Shown here piece after piece: positions 43,780-53,568 of a stretch of 64,000 nt of DNA. Made by a program: the position numbers and the translations under genes. The stretch spans positions 186,001-250,000 of the forward strand of contig NZ_VYKK01000005.1 of NCBI RefSeq assembly GCF_008710135.1, in the 5' to 3' direction. Numbering within the stretch: the first letter of the stretch is position 1; each line of letters begins with the position of its first letter. Below the pieces are notes generated by a model, which saw only the letters and a program-made list of their open reading frames with translations, was not told where the DNA came from and searched no databases. Origin of the DNA: Paenibacillus spiritus (GTDB lineage: Bacteria > Bacillota > Bacilli > Paenibacillales > Paenibacillaceae).

Positions 43780-46700
43780 ATGGAGCACAACGGGGAACAA
43801 CGCAAACGGTTCGAGCTGCTGATGAGACAGGGCGAGCTGCCGCCGGCTCTGATTGACGAGCACTTTACGGATGGCTATATTGAGCGGGTAGAGATCAGCC
43901 GGGGCAACCGGGACTGGCATGTCGTCGTCGTCAAACCGGCTCTGGTGCCCGCACAGGCGTACCGCACGTTCAGTCTGCGCATCCGGGAACGTCTGTCGCA
44001 TATCGCCCAGGTCAGCTTCTTGTTCCGGTACGGGGAGGCCGTGAGCCGAGCCGACATCGTGCAGGAATACTGGGGGCTGTTCCAGGAGTGGGTACAGCGG
44101 AAGATTCCGTCTTCGAGCGGATGGCTGGCCCGTTCCTCGCAGACGCTCGAGGGCGAGACGCTGCATTTGAGCATGAGCGACGGCATGTCGCTGGAGCTGG
44201 CCCGCAAGAAAGAGATTGACAAGGCCATCATCACGTTCTATTCCCGCTATTTTGATCTGCCGCTGAAGGTGAAGATTGACCAGGCCGAGACGGCGAACCC
44301 GACTGAAGTCTTCGAGGAATTCCAACAGAAGCTTCAGCGCGAAGAGCGCGAATACATCGAGCAGATGATGACGATGGCACGCGAAGCTGACGAACTGGCG
44401 GAAGCGGCGGACGGTGCCGAGGCGGTGCCGCTCCTGATCGGCTATGACATTAAAGAGCCGCCGGTTCCGCTTGTCGAGCTTCAGGATGAGGAGAAGAAGA
44501 TTACCGTTCAGGGAACGATCTTCGGACTGGACAGCAAGGAGCTCCGCAACGGAAGCACGCTGTTCACCTTCTTCGTTACTGATTTTACCGATTCGCTGCA
44601 AATGAAGCTGTTCGCCAAGAACAAGGAAGATTTGAAGGTCATGGGCCAGCTGGCCAACGGCAAATGGATCAAGGCGCGCGGCCGTGTCGAGTATGACCGG
44701 TTCATGCAGACGCCGGAGCTTGTCATGATTCCGTCGGACCTGGCGGAAGTATCGGCTCCGCCGGTCCGCAAGGACAACGCCGAGCGCAAGCGGGTGGAAT
44801 TCCATCTGCACAGTGCGATGAGCACGATGGACGCGGTAACGCCGATCGACGTCTACATCAAGACGGCAGCCAAGTGGGGACATCCCGCCATCGCCGTGAC
44901 CGACCACGGCGGGGTGCAGTGTTATCCGGAAGCCGCCAAGGCGGCGAAGAAGAACGGCATCAAAATGCTGTACGGCGTGGAGGCCAATGTGGTCAACGAC
45001 TCCGTCGCGGTCGTGGAGAATCCGCAGCCGCTGGACCTGAAGACGGCAACCTATGTCGTCTTCGACATCGAGACCACGGGTCTTTCGATTACCCGCAACA
45101 ACATTACCGAACTTGCAGCCGTGAAGATGCAGGGCGGGCAGGAGATTGACCGCTATACGACGTTCGTGAACCCGCATGAGAAGATTCCGTATCATATTCA
45201 GCAGCTGACCAACATTACGGACGAAATGGTCAAGGATGCCCCGGACATTGCGCCGGTGCTGGACGAATTCACCGCTTTTGCCGGGGATGCGGTGCTCGTT
45301 GCGCACAACGCCCGGTTCGATATGGGCTTCATTCAGGCCATGCTGGCCAAGCACGGCAAGCCGCAGATGACCAACCCGTTCCTGGATACGCTGGAGCTGG
45401 CGCGGCTGCTGCATCCGAATATGAAGAACCACCGGCTGAACACATTGGCAGACAAATACAAAGTGCTGCTGGAGAGCCATCACCGGGCGGTGGACGACAC
45501 CGTGGCGCTCGGCGGCATTCTGAACGGCCTGCTGGCCGATGCCGAGAAAATGAAGGGACTGACGATGCTGGATCGGCTGAACGATTATGTCGGCAAGGAT
45601 CTGTCCAATACGCGGCCGTTCCACTGCGGCATCTATGCCTTGAACGCGGTCGGGAAGAAGAATCTGTACAAGCTGATTTCTCTCTCCCACACCGAATACT
45701 TCAAACGGGTGCCCTGCATTCCCCGCTCCAAGCTTGTAGAGCTGCGGGAAGGGCTGCTGGTGATTTCCGGCTGCGAGCGCGGCGAGTTCTTCGAGGCGGT
45801 CCTGAACAAATCGGTGGAAGAGGCGATCGAAGTCGCCGCCTTCTACGACGTGCTGGAGATTCAGCCTCTGACCATGTACATGCATCTGGTGGACAAGGGC
45901 TTCGTCGCAAGCCCCGATGAGCTTCGAGACTGCGTGCGGCGGGTATGCGACATCGGCGAGAAGCTGAACAAGCCGGTCATTGCCACCGGCAATGTCCATT
46001 ATCTGGACCCGCGGGACAAGCTGTTCCGCGACATTACGATTCATGGAATCACCGGCTTCAGCCCGCTGAAGGACCAGCGCAAGCCGGATGCCCATTTCCG
46101 GACAACGGACGAGATGCTGGAGGAGTTTGCTTTTCTGGGTGCGGAGAAGGCGATGGAGGTCGTCGTGGACAATACGGTGGCGCTTGCCGACCGATTCGAG
46201 GATTATCCGCTGTTCCCGTCCGAATTGTTCACCCCCAACATTGAAGGGGCGGAGCAGGAGATTCGCGATACCTGCTACCAGACGGCGCGTTCGATCTATG
46301 GCGAGGAGCTGCCTGAAGTCGTCGTGGCCCGGCTGGAGAAGGAACTGGAGCCGATTATCAAGTACGGCTTCTCCGCCAACTACCTGATCTCGGAACGGCT
46401 CGTCAAAAAGTCGAACCGCGACGGCTACCTGGTCGGTTCCCGCGGTTCCGTAGGCTCTTCGGTCGTGGCGACCTTCCTCGGCATCTCCGAGGTGAACCCG
46501 CTGCCGGCGCACTATATTTGCCGCAACGCCGACTGCCGGTACAGCGAGTGGTTCCTGGACGGGAGCGTTCCGAGCGGGTTCGATCTGCCGGACAAGCTGT
46601 GTCCGGACTGCGGCGGCATGCTCAAGGGCGAGGGCCAGGACATTCCGTTCGAGACGTTCCTCGGCTTCAAGGGAGACAAGGTTCCCGATATCGACCTTAA

Positions 46701-48108
46701 CTTCTCCGGGGAATACCAGCCGCAGGCGCACAACTTCACGAAGGTCATGTTCGGGGAGAAAAGCGTATTCCGCGCCGGCACCATCGGCACCGTGGCCGAG
46801 AAGACTGCGTACGGCTTCGCCAAGAAGTACGAAGAAGACCACCACAAGCGCTGGCGCGGAGCGGAGCTGAGCCGGCTTGCGGCCGGCTGTACGGGCGTCA
46901 AGCGCAGCACCGGCCAGCATCCCGGCGGCATCGTCGTCGTTCCGGATTACATGGAGGTCGAAGATATCACGCCGGTGCAGTACCCGGCGGACGATGTGAA
47001 CGCCGAGTGGAAGACGACCCATTTTGACTATCACGCTTTCGATTCGAACCTGCTGAAGCTCGATATACTGGGACATGACGATCCGACCATGATGCGTATG
47101 CTCCAGGACCTCACCGGGGTGGACCCGACATCGATTCCGATGAACGACCCGAAGGTGATGAGCCTGTTCAACTCGACGGAAGCGCTTGGCGTGACGCCGG
47201 AGCAGATCCGCACTCCCGTCGCCACCTACGGCGTTCCCGAGATGGGGACGAAGTTCGTCCGCCAGATGCTGGTGGAGTCGAAGCCGTCGAGCTTTGCCGA
47301 CCTTCTGCAGATTTCGGGACTGTCGCACGGAACGGGCGTCTGGCTCGGCAATGCGCAGGAACTGATTAAGAACGGAACCTGCAACATCAAGACCGTAATC
47401 GGCTGCCGCGACGACATTATGCTCTATCTGATCTACAAGGCGGGCATGGATGCGGGTCTCGCCTTCAAGATCACCGAGAGCGTCCGCAAAGGCAAGGGTC
47501 TTACACCGGAATGGATCGACGAGATGAAGAAGTGCAAAGTGCCGCAGTGGTACATTGATTCCTGCCTCAAGATCCAGTACATGTTCCCGAAGGCCCACGC
47601 CGCCGCTTATGTCATCTCGGCCGTCCGGACCGCTTATTTCAAGCTGTATTACCCGATCGAGTATTATGCGACCTATTTCTCCGTGCGTGCGGCGGATTTC
47701 GATATTGAGCTCTGCTGCAAGGGATACGACGCGATTCTCAAGGCCATAATTGAAATAGAGCAGAAGGGCTTCCAGGCCCAGCCGAAAGAGAAGGCGCTGC
47801 TGCCGATTCTGGAGATGGCGCTGGAGATGACCGCCCGGGGCTTTACCTTCAAAAGCCTTGATCTGTACCGTTCGGATGCGACCCGCTTCACCGTCGACGG
47901 CGACAGCCTGATTCCGCCCTTCTCGGCGATGGCCGGCATCGGCGACAACGCGGCGCGCAATATCGCCGCCGCCAAGGACGGCGGGGAATTCCTGTCGATT
48001 GAGGATTTCCAGCAGCGGTCGAAGGCGAGCAAGACGATCGTGGAGATGCTGACGAATATGGGCTGCTTCCGCGGTCTGCCGGAGAGCAACCAGCTGTCGC
48101 TCTTTTAA
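43780..48108 (+). CDS. polC: DNA polymerase III PolC (Gram-positive replicative polymerase)
   Basis: PolC is the leading- and lagging-strand replicase of low-G+C Gram-positives. Domains in order: N-terminal region (1-220), OB fold (about 245-330), PHP domain with HLHS at 342-345, an inserted proofreading exonuclease with Asp429/Glu431 (FDIETTGLS), then the second PHP part. A zinc-binding cysteine cluster follows (about 914-943), with catalytic palm aspartates 970 and 972 (PDIDLNFSG), fingers and the C-terminal tail. The terminal QLSLF is a clamp-binding motif for DnaN. The 1442-aa length is standard. ATG 43780 follows GGAGGAAGC. Confidence 0.98.
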   Translation: MEHNGEQRKRFELLMRQGELPPALIDEHFTDGYIERVEISRGNRDWHVVVVKPALVPAQAYRTFSLRIRERLSHIAQVSFLFRYGEAVSRADIVQEYWGLFQEWVQRKIPSSSGWLARSSQTLEGETLHLSMSDGMSLELARKKEIDKAIITFYSRYFDLPLKVKIDQAETANPTEVFEEFQQKLQREEREYIEQMMTMAREADELAEAADGAEAVPLLIGYDIKEPPVPLVELQDEEKKITVQGTIFGLDSKELRNGSTLFTFFVTDFTDSLQMKLFAKNKEDLKVMGQLANGKWIKARGRVEYDRFMQTPELVMIPSDLAEVSAPPVRKDNAERKRVEFHLHSAMSTMDAVTPIDVYIKTAAKWGHPAIAVTDHGGVQCYPEAAKAAKKNGIKMLYGVEANVVNDSVAVVENPQPLDLKTATYVVFDIETTGLSITRNNITELAAVKMQGGQEIDRYTTFVNPHEKIPYHIQQLTNITDEMVKDAPDIAPVLDEFTAFAGDAVLVAHNARFDMGFIQAMLAKHGKPQMTNPFLDTLELARLLHPNMKNHRLNTLADKYKVLLESHHRAVDDTVALGGILNGLLADAEKMKGLTMLDRLNDYVGKDLSNTRPFHCGIYALNAVGKKNLYKLISLSHTEYFKRVPCIPRSKLVELREGLLVISGCERGEFFEAVLNKSVEEAIEVAAFYDVLEIQPLTMYMHLVDKGFVASPDELRDCVRRVCDIGEKLNKPVIATGNVHYLDPRDKLFRDITIHGITGFSPLKDQRKPDAHFRTTDEMLEEFAFLGAEKAMEVVVDNTVALADRFEDYPLFPSELFTPNIEGAEQEIRDTCYQTARSIYGEELPEVVVARLEKELEPIIKYGFSANYLISERLVKKSNRDGYLVGSRGSVGSSVVATFLGISEVNPLPAHYICRNADCRYSEWFLDGSVPSGFDLPDKLCPDCGGMLKGEGQDIPFETFLGFKGDKVPDIDLNFSGEYQPQAHNFTKVMFGEKSVFRAGTIGTVAEKTAYGFAKKYEEDHHKRWRGAELSRLAAGCTGVKRSTGQHPGGIVVVPDYMEVEDITPVQYPADDVNAEWKTTHFDYHAFDSNLLKLDILGHDDPTMMRMLQDLTGVDPTSIPMNDPKVMSLFNSTEALGVTPEQIRTPVATYGVPEMGTKFVRQMLVESKPSSFADLLQISGLSHGTGVWLGNAQELIKNGTCNIKTVIGCRDDIMLYLIYKAGMDAGLAFKITESVRKGKGLTPEWIDEMKKCKVPQWYIDSCLKIQYMFPKAHAAAYVISAVRTAYFKLYYPIEYYATYFSVRAADFDIELCCKGYDAILKAIIEIEQKGFQAQPKEKALLPILEMALEMTARGFTFKSLDLYRSDATRFTVDGDSLIPPFSAMAGIGDNAARNIAAAKDGGEFLSIEDFQQRSKASKTIVEMLTNMGCFRGLPESNQLSLF

Positions 48109-48139
48109 CCGGCGCGAAGGTACGGTCAAGGTTCGCCAC

Positions 48140-48169
48140 TTGTCAGTCTTGCCCTCGCTATGGTATAAT
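48140..48169 (+). promoter_or_regulatory. Strong sigma-A promoter of the rimP-nusA-infB operon
   Basis: TTGTCA (48140-48145) and TATAAT (48164-48169) are spaced 18 nt, and a TG one base before the -10 makes it an extended -10 element. It lies just after polC and should drive rimP through ribF. Confidence 0.85.
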
Positions 48170-48205
48170 TTTTCTTGGTAATAATGAGATAAGTCCGTTT
48201 GCGAG

Positions 48206-48225
48206 AGAGTGGGGAAACCCACTCT
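48206..48225 (+). promoter_or_regulatory. GNRA-capped hairpin in the rimP leader
   Basis: AGAGTGGG (48206-48213) pairs perfectly with CCCACTCT (48218-48225) around a GAAA tetraloop, followed by TTAGCTTT. The T-run is too short for a convincing terminator. It lies about 30 nt downstream of the predicted transcription start and may be a stability or regulatory element. Confidence 0.6.
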
Positions 48226-48273
48226 TTAGCTTTGAAATGCCAGAATTTACGAGTTCGTGGAGGTTATTTTCAT

Positions 48274-48735
48274 TTGAGCACATCCAAAATTAAAGGTACG
48301 GTCGAAGAAATGCTGAAACCCTACCTGGACGACAACGGTTTCGAGCTGGTTGACGTAGAGTATGTCAAGGAAGGCTCCAATTACTTTCTGCGTGTATTTG
48401 TGGACAAGGAAGGCGGCATCGACATCGACGACTGCGGCGTGATCAGCGAATACCTGAGCGCCAAGCTGGACGAGAACGATCCGATCGAGGGCGCCTATTT
48501 TCTGGAGGTATCTTCGCCCGGGGCGGAGCGGCCGCTGAAGAAGGCCGACGATGTGCGCAAGGCGGTCGGCAAGGATGTATTTGTTACGACCTATGAGCCG
48601 ATCGGCGGTCTGAAGGAATTCGAGGGCCGGCTGTTGTCGTTCGAGAATGAGGAACTGCTTATCTCCGCGGGCAAGAAGCAGCACACTGTTCCGTATGCCA
48701 AAGTTGCCAGCGCGCGATTGGCGATTATTTTCTAA
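48274..48735 (+). CDS. rimP: RimP, 30S ribosome maturation factor
   Basis: RimP assists 30S assembly. The 153-aa protein has VEEMLKPYLDDNGFELVDVEYVKEGSNYFLRVFVDKEGGIDIDDCGVISEYLSAKLDENDPIEGAYFLEVSSPGAERPLKK, the classic YlxS core. I chose TTG 48274, ten nt after GGAGG, giving MSTSKIKG; an earlier in-frame start would read through the leader hairpin. nusA follows 28 nt downstream. Confidence 0.95.
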   Translation: MSTSKIKGTVEEMLKPYLDDNGFELVDVEYVKEGSNYFLRVFVDKEGGIDIDDCGVISEYLSAKLDENDPIEGAYFLEVSSPGAERPLKKADDVRKAVGKDVFVTTYEPIGGLKEFEGRLLSFENEELLISAGKKQHTVPYAKVASARLAIIF

Positions 48736-48763
48736 CGTACTTGAAAGGGGGACCGGATTTTTC

Positions 48764-49861
48764 ATGAGTATGGATTTTATCGAAGCTATGAATGAACTGG
48801 AAAGAGAGAAAGGTATCAGCAAGGATGTGCTGTTCGAGGCCATCGAAGCTGCGCTGATCTCCAGCTACAAGCGAAACTTCAACGCCGCGCAGAACGTGCG
48901 CGTAGATATGAACCGCAATACGGGCGTCATCAAGGTGTTCGCGCGCAAGCTGATCGTGGAAGAGGTGCTGGATTCCCGCACCGAGATTTCCCTGCCGGCG
49001 GCCCGGGAGATCAACCCGCATTTTCAGCTGGAAGATGTGGCGGAACTTGAAGTCACACCGCGGGACTTTGGACGGATTGCCGCCCAGACCGCCAAGCAGG
49101 TTGTGACGCAGCGTATTCGCGAAGCCGAGCGCGGCCTTATCTATAACGCTTTTATCGACAAGGAAGAGGATATTGTGACCGGTCTCGTGCAGCGCCAGGA
49201 CCTTCGCAATATTTATGTGGATCTCGGCAAGATTGAAGCCGTGCTCCCGCTGACCGAGCTGATGCCCGGAGAGAAATTCAAGCACGGCGAACGGATCAAG
49301 GCTTACATTACCAAGGTGGAGAACACGACCAAGGGGCCGCAGATTCTGCTCTCCCGTACCCATCCCGGCCTGCTGAAACGTCTGTTCGAGCTTGAAGTTC
49401 CGGAAATCTTCGACGGCGTGGTCGAGATTCGGTCCGTTGCCCGCGAAGCCGGCTTCCGCTCCAAGATTGCCGTCTACTCCCGCAATGCGGAAGTCGATCC
49501 GGTCGGCTCCTGCGTCGGTCCGAGAGGAACGCGCGTGCAGACCATCGTCACGGAACTTCGGGGCGAGAAGATCGACATCGTCCGTTATTCGGAATCGGTG
49601 GAGGAATATGTAGCCAATGCGCTCAGCCCTTCCAAGGTGCTGGAGGTGCAGGTGTTCGAGGCAGAGAAGATGGCCCGCGTCATCGTGCCGGATTACCAGC
49701 TCTCGCTGGCGATCGGCATCAAAGGACAGAACGCCCGCCTGGCCGCCAAGCTGACCGGCTGGAAGATCGACATCAAGAGCGAGACCCAGGCGGAGCAGGA
49801 ATTCGGCAGACCGAAGACGCCTGGCGATGAAATGCCTCAGGATTCCGTCTCGATCGACTAA
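48764..49861 (+). CDS. nusA: NusA, transcription termination/antitermination factor
   Basis: NusA binds RNA polymerase and RNA, modulating pausing and termination. The 365-aa protein begins [37 protein letters not shown], has an S1 domain (about 130-200) and two KH domains (about 230-345; [15 protein letters not shown] and [21 protein letters not shown]). It lacks the acidic repeats of E. coli NusA, as usual for Firmicutes. A longer frame overlaps rimP; ATG 48764 after GAAAGGGGG is the family start. Confidence 0.97.
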   Translation: MSMDFIEAMNELEREKGISKDVLFEAIEAALISSYKRNFNAAQNVRVDMNRNTGVIKVFARKLIVEEVLDSRTEISLPAAREINPHFQLEDVAELEVTPRDFGRIAAQTAKQVVTQRIREAERGLIYNAFIDKEEDIVTGLVQRQDLRNIYVDLGKIEAVLPLTELMPGEKFKHGERIKAYITKVENTTKGPQILLSRTHPGLLKRLFELEVPEIFDGVVEIRSVAREAGFRSKIAVYSRNAEVDPVGSCVGPRGTRVQTIVTELRGEKIDIVRYSESVEEYVANALSPSKVLEVQVFEAEKMARVIVPDYQLSLAIGIKGQNARLAAKLTGWKIDIKSETQAEQEFGRPKTPGDEMPQDSVSID

Positions 49862-49888
49862 GTTCCAGGAAGAGGCGGTGCTAGAATC

Positions 49889-50206
49889 ATGGTGAAGCAG
49901 AAGAAGGTTCCGCTGCGCAAATGTGTGGCGAGCCAGGAAATGATGCCCAAGAAAGAGCTGATCCGGATTGTGCGTACGCCGGAGGGCGAAGTGCTGATTG
50001 ATCTTACCGGCAAAAAGTCCGGACGGGGCGCCTATATTTGCGGCAAGCTGGAATACTTCCGGCTGGCCCAGAAGAACAAGGCGCTGGACCGGGCGCTCAA
50101 AACCACGGTGGGGCCTGAAATCTACGAGCAGCTGATGCGGGATTTCATCAAAGTGGAGGACCGGTTCCTCGCCGCCAAGGAAGGGCCGGATGATGATGAC
50201 GAATAG
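49889..50206 (+). CDS. rnpM: RnpM (YlxR), RNase P modulator
   Basis: YlxR proteins bind RNA; in B. subtilis the protein was renamed RnpM for its effect on RNase P. The 105-aa product has KVPLRKCVASQEMMPKKELIRIVRTPEGEVLIDLTGKKSGRGAYICGKLEYF, containing the GRGAY signature. The tail is acidic (DDDDE). It overlaps ylxQ by 17 nt. Confidence 0.92.
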   Translation: MVKQKKVPLRKCVASQEMMPKKELIRIVRTPEGEVLIDLTGKKSGRGAYICGKLEYFRLAQKNKALDRALKTTVGPEIYEQLMRDFIKVEDRFLAAKEGPDDDDE

Positions 50207-50522
50207 AGCGCTCTCCAATCTGGGACTCGCCATGCGCGCCGGCAAGGTGCAGACGGGCGATGAAATCGTACTGAAGGCCATCCGCTCCAAAGAAGCGAAG
50301 CTTGTAATCTTGGCAGAGGATGCTTCGGAGAATACGCACAAGAAGTTCCGCGATAAGTGCGGGACCTACGATATTCCGCTGGTGATCGGGGCTAGCCGCG
50401 ATACCCTTGGCGAAGCGATCGGCAAAGAAAGCCGTGTCGTCATCGCCGTTACCGATCAGGGATTCGCGAACATGATCTCCAGACAGCTAGGAGACAATGT
50501 CGGAGGTGGAGTTATTGACTAA
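50190..50522 (+). CDS. ylxQ: YlxQ, L7Ae-family ribosomal/RNA-binding protein
   Basis: This 110-aa L7Ae-type protein may bind kink-turn RNA. It has [58 protein letters not shown], the family core. Three consecutive ATG codons (50190, 50193, 50196) are possible starts inside the end of rnpM. It overlaps the infB start. Confidence 0.93.
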   Translation: MMMTNRALSNLGLAMRAGKVQTGDEIVLKAIRSKEAKLVILAEDASENTHKKFRDKCGTYDIPLVIGASRDTLGEAIGKESRVVIAVTDQGFANMISRQLGDNVGGGVID

Positions 50523-53172
50523 ACAGGATAATAAGGACAAATTGCGTGTTTATGAATATGCCAAGTCGCTGAACATGAGCAGCAAAGAAATTATCACCAT
50601 CCTGAAGCGGCTCAACGTCCCTGTGAATAACCATATGAGCGTAATGGAGAACGACTCCGTCTCCAAAGTGGAGCAATTCTTCAAAGATGTCAAAAGCAAT
50701 GCGGCGGCCAAGCGCGAGAACTCGGCCGCAAGCCGGCCGGTTCAGACAAGCGCTGCCGCCGATAGCCAGAGTGCCAACAAAAATCAAAATGAAAAGCAGG
50801 TAGGTATGAACAGTAAACCGAACAACTCATCGACAACGTCACAACGTCCGCAAGGCGGCCAGGATAACCGCCGTACTTCCAGTTCGAACAGCTCCCGCCC
50901 TCAGGGTCAAGGCAGCGCACCCCGCCAGGACGGACGTCCGCAGGGTCAAAGCGGCGGCCAGAGCCGTCCGCAGGGCCAAGGCGGCCAGGGCAGCCGTCCG
51001 CAAGGCCAGGGCGGCCAGAACCGTCCGGGCGGCAACCGTCCGCAGGGCCAAGGCGGCCAAGGCGGCCAAGGCGGCAACCGCAGCGGTGAAGGACGCCCGC
51101 AAGGCCAGGGCGGCGGAGCACCGCGTCCGCAGGGCCAAGGCGGCCAGAGCGGCCCCCGCACAGGCGGCGGCAGCCGTCCGCAAGGCCAGGGCGGCGGAGC
51201 ACGCCCGGGCGATTCCCGTCCGGCTGCACAGGGCGGCGGCGCAGGCAGCAATGACCGGAACCGCAGAGGCGGCAACGGCAGCGGCAACAACCGCCAGAAC
51301 GGCAACTCGAAGCGCTTTGAAGACGGCAAGGGCGGCTTCCGCGGCGGCAACAACCGCGGCGGCAAGAACCAGCGCGGCCGGAATCAGTACTCGGGGGAAC
51401 GCCGGGAGAAGATTGACAATACACCGAAGAAGATTATTGTCCGCGGCGAGATGACGGTCGGCGAGACCGCCAAGCTGCTGCACAAGGATGCTTCCGAGGT
51501 TATCAAGAAGCTGATTCTGATGGGCGTTATGGCGACCATCAACCAGGAACTGGATATTGATACCATCCAGCTGCTCGCCGGCGAATTCGGCGTAGAAGTG
51601 GAAGTCAAGATTCCGGTTGAAGAAGACCGGTTCGAGACGGTAGAAGAGAACGACGCTGAAGAAGATCTGGTGTCTCGTCCTCCGGTCGTCACGATCATGG
51701 GTCACGTTGACCACGGCAAGACGACTCTTCTGGATGCGATCCGCAAGACGAACGTGACCGGCGGCGAAGCCGGCGGCATCACGCAGCATATCGGCGCTTA
51801 TCAGGTGGAGATCAACCATAAGAAGATTACCTTCCTCGATACGCCGGGCCACGAAGCTTTCACGGCCATGCGTGCCCGCGGTGCGCAGGTTACCGATATG
51901 ACGATTATCGTCGTTGCAGCCGATGACGGCGTGATGCCGCAGACGGTCGAAGCGATTAACCATGCCAAGGCCGCCGGACTGCCGATTATCGTAGCGGTCA
52001 ACAAGATTGATAAGCCGGGCGCCGATCCGGACCGCGTGAAGCAGGAACTGACGAACTACGAGCTCGTTCCGGAAGAGTGGGGCGGCGATACGATCTTCGT
52101 CAACGTCTCCGCCAAGCAGCGCATCGGTCTGGAGGAACTGCTTGAAATGATTCTGCTCGTTGCGGAAGTCAACGAGTACAAAGCCAACCCGAACAAGCGG
52201 GCGCGCGGTACGGTCATCGAAGCCGAGCTCGACAAGAGCCGCGGACCGGTGGCTCGGATTCTCGTCCAGCACGGTACGCTGCATGTGGGCGATGCTTTTG
52301 TCGCCGGCAACTGCTTTGGCCGCATCCGGGTTATGGTCAGTGACAAGGGACGCCGCCTGAAGGAAGCCGGTCCTTCGACTCCGGTCGAGATCACCGGTCT
52401 GACCGAAGTACCGGGAGCCGGCGATCCGTTCATGGTATTCGAGGATGAGCGGAAGGCCCGCTCCATCGCCGACAAGCGTGCGATTACGCAGCGCCAGTCG
52501 GAGCTGAATACGAACAGCCGCGTCACGCTGGACGACCTGTTCAAGCATATCAAGGACGGCGAAATCAAGGACCTGAACGTCATTATCAAGGGCGACGTTC
52601 AAGGGTCGGTTGAAGCGCTGAAGAGCTCGCTGGCCAAGATCGAAGTGGAAGGCGTGCGCGTCAAGATTATTCACAGCGGAGCGGGAGCCATTACGGAATC
52701 CGATATTACGCTGGCCGCGGCATCGAATGCCATTGTCATCGGCTTCAATGTTCGTCCGGACGCCCAGACCAAGGCGGCGGCCGAGCAGGAGAAGGTGGAT
52801 GTTCGTCTCCACAACATCATCTACAATGTAATCGAAGAGATCGAACAGGCCATGAAGGGCATGCTCGATCCGGTATTCAAAGAGAACGTCATCGGCCACG
52901 CCGAAGTGCGCAACATGTTCAAGATCAGCAAAGTCGGCACGATTGCGGGCTGTATGGTTATCGACGGCAAGATCGCGCGCAACGCCGAGCTTCGCCTTAT
53001 CCGCAGCGGCATCGTCGTCTTCCAGGGCAAGATTGATTCCCTGAAACGCTTCAAGGATGATGCCAAAGAAGTGGCGCAGGGTTATGAATGCGGCATAACT
53101 TTGGAACGCTATAACGACATCCAGGTGGGTGACATTATCGAAGCGTTCGTTATGGAATCCGTCGAGCGCTAA
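50515..53172 (+). CDS. infB: Translation initiation factor IF-2
   Basis: IF-2 places initiator tRNA on the 30S subunit. I chose TTG 50515, five nt after GGAGGTGG, giving [34 protein letters not shown] 250-residue Gly/Gln/Arg/Pro-rich repeat region follows, then the IF2_N segment (about 305-355). The G domain has GHVDHGKT (396-403), DTPGHE and NKID, and C-terminal beta-barrel domains follow. The protein (885 aa) is longer than the 716-aa B. subtilis IF-2 because of the repeat region. Confidence 0.97.
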   Translation: MTKQDNKDKLRVYEYAKSLNMSSKEIITILKRLNVPVNNHMSVMENDSVSKVEQFFKDVKSNAAAKRENSAASRPVQTSAAADSQSANKNQNEKQVGMNSKPNNSSTTSQRPQGGQDNRRTSSSNSSRPQGQGSAPRQDGRPQGQSGGQSRPQGQGGQGSRPQGQGGQNRPGGNRPQGQGGQGGQGGNRSGEGRPQGQGGGAPRPQGQGGQSGPRTGGGSRPQGQGGGARPGDSRPAAQGGGAGSNDRNRRGGNGSGNNRQNGNSKRFEDGKGGFRGGNNRGGKNQRGRNQYSGERREKIDNTPKKIIVRGEMTVGETAKLLHKDASEVIKKLILMGVMATINQELDIDTIQLLAGEFGVEVEVKIPVEEDRFETVEENDAEEDLVSRPPVVTIMGHVDHGKTTLLDAIRKTNVTGGEAGGITQHIGAYQVEINHKKITFLDTPGHEAFTAMRARGAQVTDMTIIVVAADDGVMPQTVEAINHAKAAGLPIIVAVNKIDKPGADPDRVKQELTNYELVPEEWGGDTIFVNVSAKQRIGLEELLEMILLVAEVNEYKANPNKRARGTVIEAELDKSRGPVARILVQHGTLHVGDAFVAGNCFGRIRVMVSDKGRRLKEAGPSTPVEITGLTEVPGAGDPFMVFEDERKARSIADKRAITQRQSELNTNSRVTLDDLFKHIKDGEIKDLNVIIKGDVQGSVEALKSSLAKIEVEGVRVKIIHSGAGAITESDITLAAASNAIVIGFNVRPDAQTKAAAEQEKVDVRLHNIIYNVIEEIEQAMKGMLDPVFKENVIGHAEVRNMFKISKVGTIAGCMVIDGKIARNAELRLIRSGIVVFQGKIDSLKRFKDDAKEVAQGYECGITLERYNDIQVGDIIEAFVMESVER
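50880..51240 (+). repeat. RPQGQ-repeat coding region in infB
   Basis: This stretch encodes eight RPQGQ units joined by Gly/Gln/Ser (for example [19 protein letters not shown]). The DNA repeats CGTCCGCAAGGCCAGGGCGGCC-like units, with CGTCCGCAGGGCCAAGGCGG as a common variant. The region is prone to length change by slippage or recombination. Confidence 0.9.
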
Positions 53173-53192
53173 AGACAAGAGGTGACAATAAC

Positions 53193-53552
53193 ATGTCCAA
53201 GATCAGAGCGGAGCGGGTTGGCGAGCAGATCAAGAAAGAGCTCAGTCTCCTGATCCAGAAAGAGTTGAAGGATCCTCGGGTCGGTTTCGTTACCGTAACC
53301 GGCGTTGATGTGACCAATGATCTGTCCCAGGCCAAAGTCTATCTCAGCGTATTCGGCAGCGACGAGCAGAAGGCTGCTTCCCTGAAGGCAATTGAGAAGG
53401 CGAACGGCTTTCTGAGATCCGAACTGGGCAAAGTGATCCGCCTCCGGCATACGCCGGAGCTGATCTTCAAGTTCGACGAATCGGTTGCCTACGGCAGCCG
53501 GATCGAGAAGCTGCTCGGAGAGATCGGCCGAACGGATGAGAAGGAGTCTTAA
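53193..53552 (+). CDS. rbfA: RbfA, ribosome-binding factor A
   Basis: RbfA is a 30S maturation factor with a KH-type fold. The 119-aa protein has RAERVGEQIKKELSLLIQKELKDPRVGFVTVTGVDVTNDLSQAKVYLSVFG and the C-terminal LRHTPELIFKFDESVAYGSRIEKLL. It follows infB by 20 nt with an AAGAGGTGA site. B. subtilis has ylxP between infB and rbfA; here it is absent. Confidence 0.97.
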   Translation: MSKIRAERVGEQIKKELSLLIQKELKDPRVGFVTVTGVDVTNDLSQAKVYLSVFGSDEQKAASLKAIEKANGFLRSELGKVIRLRHTPELIFKFDESVAYGSRIEKLLGEIGRTDEKES

Positions 53553-53568
53553 TTAAAGGAGACGGCGA

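Noticed and set aside
43630..48222. An antisense frame open for 1530 codons across all of polC
   Set aside because: The translation is rich in His, Arg, Leu and Gln with no recognisable domain, and mirrors the G/C third-position bias of polC. A well-formed PolC with every catalytic motif lies opposite. It is a codon-usage artefact.
50839..53178. Antisense open frame of 779 codons over infB
   Set aside because: Same cause as for polC: biased codons on the coding strand deplete stops in one antisense frame. Composition follows the RPQGQ repeat (Ala/Leu/Thr runs), with no ribosome site or domain.
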